Origin: Bacteroidales bacterium
Lineage (GTDB): Bacteria; Bacteroidota; Bacteroidia; Bacteroidales; SM23-62
Reading direction: 5' to 3'
NCBI GenBank assembly: GCA_016783865.1
Contig: JADHVS010000209.1
Span: forward strand, 1-7,359
DNA: 7,359 bases
How positions within the stretch are numbered: position 1 is the first letter of the stretch; every line of letters begins with the position of its first letter. The notes beneath the pieces were generated by a model. That model did no database searches and had not been told where the DNA came from. It saw only the letters and a list, made by a program, of their open reading frames with translations. A program made the position numbers and the translations under genes. Shown here piece after piece: positions 6,270 through 7,359 of the stretch.

Positions 6270-7359
6270 ATGAAATTCAAGTTAATTATTCCTTTGTTTT
6301 TTTTAGCAATAATGGGTTGCCAAACCTCAGTCATTCCTGTAAGGGAGCTCAAACTTGGTACTTTTGGTGCATTCTATACAAAAATCAATTCGGGAGAGGA
6401 GTTTGAAAAATACTCCCGGACGGGTGATTACGCAGATATCGTAATCGACCTGGGAAAGGATAAAGGAAAATTTGTATTCTGGCGCGGATCCAGTTATCTG
6501 CCTTATCTGGAGACAGCCAATGGAAAATGGTTTGTTGAGGAAGTCATTCCAAGGAAGGGGGACGGTGAGGGGCAGATGCCCGATCGGATCAATACCCATT
6601 CCTGGGTTAAAATTATCGAGAGCAATAGCGAGAAAGTTGTCGTCCACTGGCGGTACCTTCCTGAATTTGGCGGGATAAATCCCCATACCGGTGTGGATGC
6701 TACGAAATTTGTTGATGAATACTTTACCATTAAATCAGATTTAACAGTTCAGAGAACCATCAGGCAGGGAACGCAAAGGATTGATGGCTGGAAGGATCCG
6801 GGAAATAAAACAGTTCAGTCTTTTACTTTAACTTCCGAAGGAATCACAGATGTGTCGACCAAAGAACCAAAATTGTCTGATCTGGTTAAACCCGTTGAAG
6901 GATCTCCGGAAATTTCCAGAACTGTCACCGATCCGGTTTTGTGGTTCAGGTTTAATGAGGCAAAAGGAAATGAAACGACCGAGAGCGTTTCAGGAGAAGT
7001 GGTTGAAATAGCCGGTCACAAAAGTTTGTGGAAAAAGGGTATTTCAGGTACGGCACTTCAGTTCGATGGATATAATACGGTTATTCAATTAACCACTGAG
7101 AATGCTCCGGCAATAACTGACGGCATCACGCTGGAGGCATGGATTACTATTGGTGCCTATCCATGGAACTGGACACCTGTCGTACAACAGGGTGATGATG
7201 AAGGTTATTTCCTGGGTATTGATGCTCATGGTCATCCAGGAATTAACATAATGGTGGGAGATGTCTGGGAAGAACTGGCATCGGAGGCATTCCTTGAGAG
7301 GAATACATGGTATCATCTGGCCGGAACGTATGATATGGGGACGGGCAAGATGGCTATTT
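6270..7359 (+). CDS. LamG-domain lipoprotein, 3' end beyond the window
   Basis: The frame stays open for 363 codons from the ATG at 6270 to the window edge, so the C-terminus is missing. A short hydrophobic signal ends in AIMGC with Cys17 as the likely lipidated residue, placing the protein in the cell envelope, probably at the surface. Residues about 28-220 form a domain I cannot assign to a named family (FVFWRGSSYLPYL at 68-80, VVVHWRYLP at 123-131). It resembles, from memory, the front part of other LamG proteins of Bacteroidota. From about 223 a LamG/concanavalin-like jelly roll begins (VLWFRFNEAKGN, GISGTALQFDG at 257-267, ITLEAWI at 286-292, NTWYHLAGTYD at 345-355). Such domains bind glycans or proteins. 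A further catalytic or binding domain may follow beyond the edge. It lies 69 bases after the reductase gene on the same strand. Confidence 0.85.
   Translation, partial: MKFKLIIPLFFLAIMGCQTSVIPVRELKLGTFGAFYTKINSGEEFEKYSRTGDYADIVIDLGKDKGKFVFWRGSSYLPYLETANGKWFVEEVIPRKGDGEGQMPDRINTHSWVKIIESNSEKVVVHWRYLPEFGGINPHTGVDATKFVDEYFTIKSDLTVQRTIRQGTQRIDGWKDPGNKTVQSFTLTSEGITDVSTKEPKLSDLVKPVEGSPEISRTVTDPVLWFRFNEAKGNETTESVSGEVVEIAGHKSLWKKGISGTALQFDGYNTVIQLTTENAPAITDGITLEAWITIGAYPWNWTPVVQQGDDEGYFLGIDAHGHPGINIMVGDVWEELASEAFLERNTWYHLAGTYDMGTGKMAI

Noticed and set aside
6472..6678. 68-codon plus-strand open frame
   Set aside because: It overlaps the LamG lipoprotein in another frame. The lipoprotein frame has a signal peptide and a clear domain pattern, so this one is a shadow.

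Overview
The window reads as a piece of a Bacteroidota chromosome, probably a free-living polysaccharide degrader. Supporting signs are A/T-rich leaders with no Shine-Dalgarno motif before every start, lipoproteins with short loose lipoboxes, GH2 and LamG lipoproteins of a type common in that phylum, and palindromic repeats containing TTCAGAATGAC or GTTCAGGATGAC, which are scattered through many of its genomes. Base composition is moderately AT-rich. The organism call is inference, not a database match.

All five recognisable genes lie on the + strand. Positions 1-232 hold no gene that I can assign and may contain the 3' end of an upstream gene. Positions 233-2728 encode a secreted, lipid-anchored family 2 glycoside hydrolase with two accessory C-terminal domains: a chitobiase-like beta-sandwich and PA14. 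The next 135 bases carry three successive hairpins. Positions 2864-4216 encode a sugar-porter MFS permease, followed after 14 bases by a small VOC (glyoxalase-fold) protein at 4231-4659. A 158-base gap with a perfect 10-bp inverted repeat leads to a Tat-exported aldo/keto reductase with a two-cluster 4Fe-4S tail at 4818-6200. A very AT-rich gap of 69 bases precedes a LamG-domain lipoprotein starting at 6270, which is cut off by the window end.

The simplest working model is a small carbohydrate-scavenging locus. The GH2 enzyme releases a sugar outside the cytoplasm, the MFS porter imports it, and the VOC and aldo/keto reductase proteins may act on unusual or oxidised sugars. The LamG lipoprotein may bind or process glycan at the surface. 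No SusC/SusD pair, regulator or sulfatase lies inside the window, so this is not a classical polysaccharide utilisation locus as far as can be seen. The co-function of the genes is inferred from order and strand. The substrate cannot be read from the sequence. I found no tRNA, rRNA, CRISPR array, insertion sequence or clearly new system.
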